DNA of 39,937 nucleotides from Saprospiraceae bacterium (GTDB lineage Bacteria; Bacteroidota; Bacteroidia; Chitinophagales; Saprospiraceae). Of this stretch, positions 36,803-39,937 are shown one piece after another. The position numbers and the translations under genes were made by a program. Below the pieces are notes generated by a model. That model saw only the letters and a list, made by a program, of their open reading frames with translations, searched no databases and was not told where the DNA came from. The stretch covers positions 1 through 39,937 of the forward strand of contig JAGQXC010000028.1 in the NCBI GenBank assembly GCA_020436785.1, written 5' to 3'. Position 1 is the stretch's first letter. Each line of letters starts with the position of its first letter.

Positions 36803-37819
36803 ATGAATTATCCAGCACAACCATTGATCGACAATCACGGGCGCATCATCGATTACATCCGGATCGCCGTGACGGACCGGTGCAATCTGCGGTGTTATTA
36901 TTGCATGCCGGAAGAAGGGATCGATTATGTGCCAAGGGATCATCTTTTGCATTACGAAGAAATCGAACGCATCGTCCGGATCCTGGCAGCCATGGGTGTG
37001 AAGAAAGTAAGGATTACCGGTGGAGAACCGTTTATCCGGCGTGATATCATCCATTTGATGGAATCCATCACGCGGACTCCCGGGATCGAGGCATTGCACA
37101 TCACCACCAATGGTACGGTTACTAAGAATTACATACCCCAATTACAAGCGATGGGTGTCAAAGGCGTTAATCTGAGTTTGGACACCCTGGACCGGGAACG
37201 GTTTCTGAAGATTACTCGCCGTGATATGCTTGATGAGGTCCTTGGCACCATGCATGCGTTGGTGGATGCCAATATTCCCGTTAAGATCAATATGGTCGTT
37301 CTGGGCGGGATCAATGATGATGAGATCGTTACCATGGCAAGGTTGGCTGAGAAACACCCGGTGGATGTTCGCTACATCGAAGAGATGCCATTTAACGGAG
37401 GTGGCCACGCCCAGCAAACTACCTGGAGAGACCATCATTTTATTGCGGAACGGTTGCGGTCCGAATTTCCCGGGTTAACCCTCATACCTTCTGAAAAATC
37501 ATCCACTGCCACCAACTACGGGATCCACGGATTCCAGGGGAGATTGGGTATTATTCCGGCATTTTCTCGTACGTTCTGTGGGAGTTGCAACCGGATTCGA
37601 CTCACCCCGGAAGGCGTGTTCAAAACTTGTCTATACGATCGAGGTATGTTTAATATCCGTGATGTGATGCGGTCAGGTGCAAGTGATGATCAACTGGCCG
37701 ATACGATACGTGAAGCAGTGGGACACCGTGCAACCAACGGATTTGAAGCTGAACGGCAAGCCATGCAATTTCCTTACCTGGATAATAGTCGGGAATCAAT
37801 GTCGACCATCGGTGGTTAA
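36803..37819 (+). CDS. moaA: GTP 3',8-cyclase (molybdenum cofactor synthesis)
   Basis: A 338-residue radical SAM enzyme that converts GTP to 3',8-cyclo-GTP, the first step of molybdopterin synthesis. The SAM-binding cluster is C27, C31 and C34 in DRCNLRCYYCMPEEG; GGEPFIRRD and the TTNGT strand follow. The second, substrate-binding cluster is C259, C262 and C276 in FCGSCNRIRLTPEG and KTCLYDRG. The protein ends STIGG, keeping the C-terminal GG required for activity. Length is standard. moaC begins eight bases after its stop, so these are the first genes of a molybdenum cofactor operon. The 41-base upstream gap holds no clear promoter box. Confidence 0.97.
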   Translation: MNYPAQPLIDNHGRIIDYIRIAVTDRCNLRCYYCMPEEGIDYVPRDHLLHYEEIERIVRILAAMGVKKVRITGGEPFIRRDIIHLMESITRTPGIEALHITTNGTVTKNYIPQLQAMGVKGVNLSLDTLDRERFLKITRRDMLDEVLGTMHALVDANIPVKINMVVLGGINDDEIVTMARLAEKHPVDVRYIEEMPFNGGGHAQQTTWRDHHFIAERLRSEFPGLTLIPSEKSSTATNYGIHGFQGRLGIIPAFSRTFCGSCNRIRLTPEGVFKTCLYDRGMFNIRDVMRSGASDDQLADTIREAVGHRATNGFEAERQAMQFPYLDNSRESMSTIGG

Positions 37820-37827
37820 CCAAAAAA

Positions 37828-38313
37828 ATGCCAATGTCCGAAAGATTTAGTCACCTCAAGAATGGGAAACCGCATATGGTCGATGTGACCGCGAAAGAGA
37901 GTACTGTACGCATGGCACGGGCACAATCGGTGGTGATTCTGGGTGAAGACGTGTTGAACCAATTGGAAGGAGATGAAATCCACGTTCCGAAAGGACCGGT
38001 TTTCCAGACGGCAGTTCTCGCCGGTATACTTGCCGCCAAAAAGACCGGTGAATTGATCCCACTTTGTCATCCACTGCCATTGTCCCATTGTGACATCCAC
38101 ATCGAAGTGATCCAGCCGGATCGCATCCGGATTGAATCGAAGGTTCGGATTGATGCCAAAACCGGGGTGGAGATGGAAGCGTTAACCGCGGTTTCGGTAG
38201 CAGCCCTCACGGTTTATGACATGTGCAAGGCACTGTCCCAGGATATTCGTATTACCGAAACCATGTTGCTGGAAAAAAAGGGAGGTAAAAAGGATTTTAT
38301 TCGAACACCATGA
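37828..38313 (+). CDS. moaC: Cyclic pyranopterin monophosphate synthase
   Basis: A 161-residue enzyme converting 3',8-cyclo-GTP into cyclic pyranopterin monophosphate, acting directly after MoaA. Signature segments are KPHMVDVTAKEST, GELIPLCHPLPLSH (residues about 74-87), GVEMEALTAVSVAALTVYDM, and the catalytic pair D131 and K134 in YDMCKAL. Length matches the family. A second ATG two codons downstream (37834) is an equally possible start. The stop overlaps the start of the next gene by four bases (ATGA), which implies coupling with the MobA-like fusion. Confidence 0.96.
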   Translation: MPMSERFSHLKNGKPHMVDVTAKESTVRMARAQSVVILGEDVLNQLEGDEIHVPKGPVFQTAVLAGILAAKKTGELIPLCHPLPLSHCDIHIEVIQPDRIRIESKVRIDAKTGVEMEALTAVSVAALTVYDMCKALSQDIRITETMLLEKKGGKKDFIRTP

Positions 38314-39455
38314 AACATCAAAAACATGCCGCGCTATCCAAGCCAACCTTTGGCCAGTATCACGCCCATGAATGGGGTATACTGGGGGCCAAGTGCTCCA
38401 CCATCGAGCAATTCGTGAACAGGATAGTGACTCATTTCCCACAGTACCGCATGGGTTATCTGGATGCATCCCACCGTTCCGGAGACCAACCTCTTGATGT
38501 AGCTCATTCACTCAGCCATGGCCTGCATCTCAAAGTAACCGACCACATGCATTACCGCAACTGGGAGGACGCAGCCGAATTGAATGATTACGACTGGAGA
38601 ATAAAATTAAGAGAACTGCAGTTGTTATGGATAAATAGCAATCACTTTTCAGCTAACCGTCAGATTATCCTCATTGATCCGGAAAAAGAGCACTCCATCA
38701 TCAAACGGAAGGAGCGCATCACCCGGATAGATTTAATTCTTAAAACCTCTCGGGATGCCCGGGTTTTCGAGGTATTGCGAGCGCATCCGGCATTTGATCC
38801 ACGTATCCCCGTTCATGATTTGGAGGATGAAGGAGCCTGGCTTCCGGTCGTTGAGAGGCTGTTGGACAGTACCATACCGGCGATTTCCGGATTGCTGCTG
38901 GTGGGAGGTAGGAGTACCCGGATGGGAACCGATAAGGCACAGCTATCCTACCACGGCCAGCCTCAACAGAAATACCTGTACGCTCTGCTTAAAAACCATT
39001 TGGATAAGGTCTATTTTTCGGTACGGCAGGATCAACAACTCGATGGCCCGGTGGTACGTGATGCATTTGCAGGATTGGGACCATTTGGAGCAATTCTTAG
39101 TTTCTTCCAGCAATATCCCGATCATGCTCTACTGAGTGTGGCTTGTGATCTGCCCGGGGTTGACCATGAGGCATTGGCCTATTTGATTAAAAACCGTGAT
39201 CCAGCCCGTCTGGCCACGGCTTTTTTGAATCCTGAAACCGGATTTGCGGATCCCTTATTCACCATCTGGGAACCCCGCATTTACCAGCGGATGTTGCAAT
39301 TCCTGGCGATGGGTTATTCTTGTCCCCGAAAGGTCCTGATAAACAGTGACATCAAGTTGTTGGAGGCCCCCAATCCTCAATGGCTCGCAAATGTCAATAC
39401 ACCGGAAGAATTAAAAAATTTTAAACTTAAATTGGGACATGGAGTCACTGATTAA
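38310..39455 (+). CDS. MobA-like nucleotidyltransferase with N-terminal MobB-like domain
   Basis: A 381-residue two-domain protein. The C-terminal domain (about 190-381) is a molybdenum cofactor guanylyltransferase: the GTP-binding loop LLLVGGRSTRMGTDKAQL (residues 196-213), AGLGPFGAI and ACDLP. It attaches a nucleotide to molybdopterin. The N-terminal 185 residues (EWGILGAKCSTIEQF, YRMGYLDASH) have the strand-loop-helix-strand order of MobB, but the P-loop lysine-threonine is replaced by a Cys-Ser-Thr turn, so nucleotide binding there is doubtful. From memory, this fusion recurs in Bacteroidota. The gene overlaps moaC by four bases and the next gene by 17. The MobB resemblance is by pattern only. 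Confidence 0.82.
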   Translation: MKHQKHAALSKPTFGQYHAHEWGILGAKCSTIEQFVNRIVTHFPQYRMGYLDASHRSGDQPLDVAHSLSHGLHLKVTDHMHYRNWEDAAELNDYDWRIKLRELQLLWINSNHFSANRQIILIDPEKEHSIIKRKERITRIDLILKTSRDARVFEVLRAHPAFDPRIPVHDLEDEGAWLPVVERLLDSTIPAISGLLLVGGRSTRMGTDKAQLSYHGQPQQKYLYALLKNHLDKVYFSVRQDQQLDGPVVRDAFAGLGPFGAILSFFQQYPDHALLSVACDLPGVDHEALAYLIKNRDPARLATAFLNPETGFADPLFTIWEPRIYQRMLQFLAMGYSCPRKVLINSDIKLLEAPNPQWLANVNTPEELKNFKLKLGHGVTD

Positions 39456-39897
39456 AAAATTGAATTACAAGGATCAACCCATTGTTCATTTTCGCCAGGT
39501 GCCGTCAGAATGCCGGGAATTGGTCAAGACCTGGACAAACAAGACGACGGTCGTTGAAGACCAACCTTTGCCGGCCTCCCCGGGATTCCTGGTTGCCTTT
39601 ATCTATGACGCCGGTCAACTGAAAGAATTGGCCAAAGAATTGGGCCGGATAGACCTGGCTTCCGATCCGGTCATTTGGTTTGCCTATCCCAAGAAGTCCT
39701 CTCGCAAATACCAGACGGACATCACCCGAGATCAGGGCTGGCAACCCGTAGGAGACCTGGGATTGGAGCCGGTTCGTCAGGTAGCCATCGATGAAGATTG
39801 GTCTGCATTAAGATTCCGGGCGGTCCAAAGCATCAAAACCATGAAAAGGTCCTCCGCGCTTACGGAAGCGGGTAAAAAGCGGATCAATAAGGACTAA
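39439..39897 (+). CDS. Small DUF3052-like protein
   Basis: A 152-residue soluble protein, no signal or membrane segment. It has LPASPGFLVAFIYDAGQL, a helix LKELAKELGR, a strand VIWFAYPKKSSR, and ends the core with an AIDEDWSALRFR strand. The order (helix, IWFAYPK strand, then DWSALRFR) resembles the DUF3052 family; the C-terminal 25 residues are basic. Its start lies inside the MobA-like gene with a 17-base overlap, so it is coupled to the molybdenum operon, but nothing in the sequence ties it to molybdopterin chemistry. Function unknown. The 40 bases after it reach the window edge; a partial inverted repeat (CTGCTT and AAGCAG) is seen there. Confidence 0.65.
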   Translation: MESLIKKLNYKDQPIVHFRQVPSECRELVKTWTNKTTVVEDQPLPASPGFLVAFIYDAGQLKELAKELGRIDLASDPVIWFAYPKKSSRKYQTDITRDQGWQPVGDLGLEPVRQVAIDEDWSALRFRAVQSIKTMKRSSALTEAGKKRINKD

Positions 39898-39937
39898 CTG
39901 CTTGCCTTCAACGTAACATCCGGTAAAGCAGGTAACC

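Overview
The window looks like a chromosomal segment of a free-living or environmental member of the Bacteroidota, most likely Saprospiria or a near relative. The reasons are a SusC/SusD pair, a PorP/SprF-type protein beside a giant adhesin with a type IX secretion (T9SS) type B sorting domain, paired CRTAC1-like FG-GAP lipoproteins, a DUF4954 protein and TAnnTTTG-type promoter candidates. No tRNA, rRNA, CRISPR array, insertion sequence or phage gene was seen. Family assignments are from memory of family motifs, not from a search.

Layout. (1) 88-14740, minus strand: a 4445-residue secreted adhesin followed by its presumed SprF-like partner, ending at a terminator that can work in both directions. 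The adhesin holds two long cysteine-bearing arrays, about 23 units of 88 residues and 28 units of 51 residues. (2) 14949-18386, plus strand, divergent from the adhesin: a tight three-gene operon of a sialidase-like lipoprotein, a membrane-anchored LuxR-type regulator without the usual sensor domain, and a sodium/sugar symporter. (3) 18766-23333: susC and susD, closed by a strong intrinsic terminator. (4) 23360-30138: two overlapping paralogous CRTAC1-family lipoprotein genes with a consensus-like promoter of their own. (5) 30190-34205: glmS overlapping by one base a DUF4954 left-handed beta-helix protein. (6) 34479-36761: a lipoprotein vanadium-haloperoxidase/PAP2-like enzyme and a lipoprotein of the family often labelled Maf-like. 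(7) 36803-39897: a molybdenum-cofactor operon, moaA, moaC, a MobB-like/MobA fusion and a small DUF3052-like protein.

How the parts may work together. Regions 2 to 4 read as a nutrient-acquisition neighbourhood: surface lipoproteins and SusCD for capture and outer-membrane import, a sodium symporter for inner-membrane uptake, and a local regulator. The substrate cannot be told from sequence. Regions 5 and 7 are housekeeping pathways (amino-sugar and molybdopterin synthesis). The most unusual observations are two perfect or near-perfect inverted repeats with 12-base spacers that bury the start codons of the adhesin and of the Maf-like lipoprotein, the apparent split of a one-piece sensor-regulator into a lipoprotein plus a membrane HTH protein, and a promoter-like element that would force a GTG, possibly leaderless, start for the first CRTAC1 gene.
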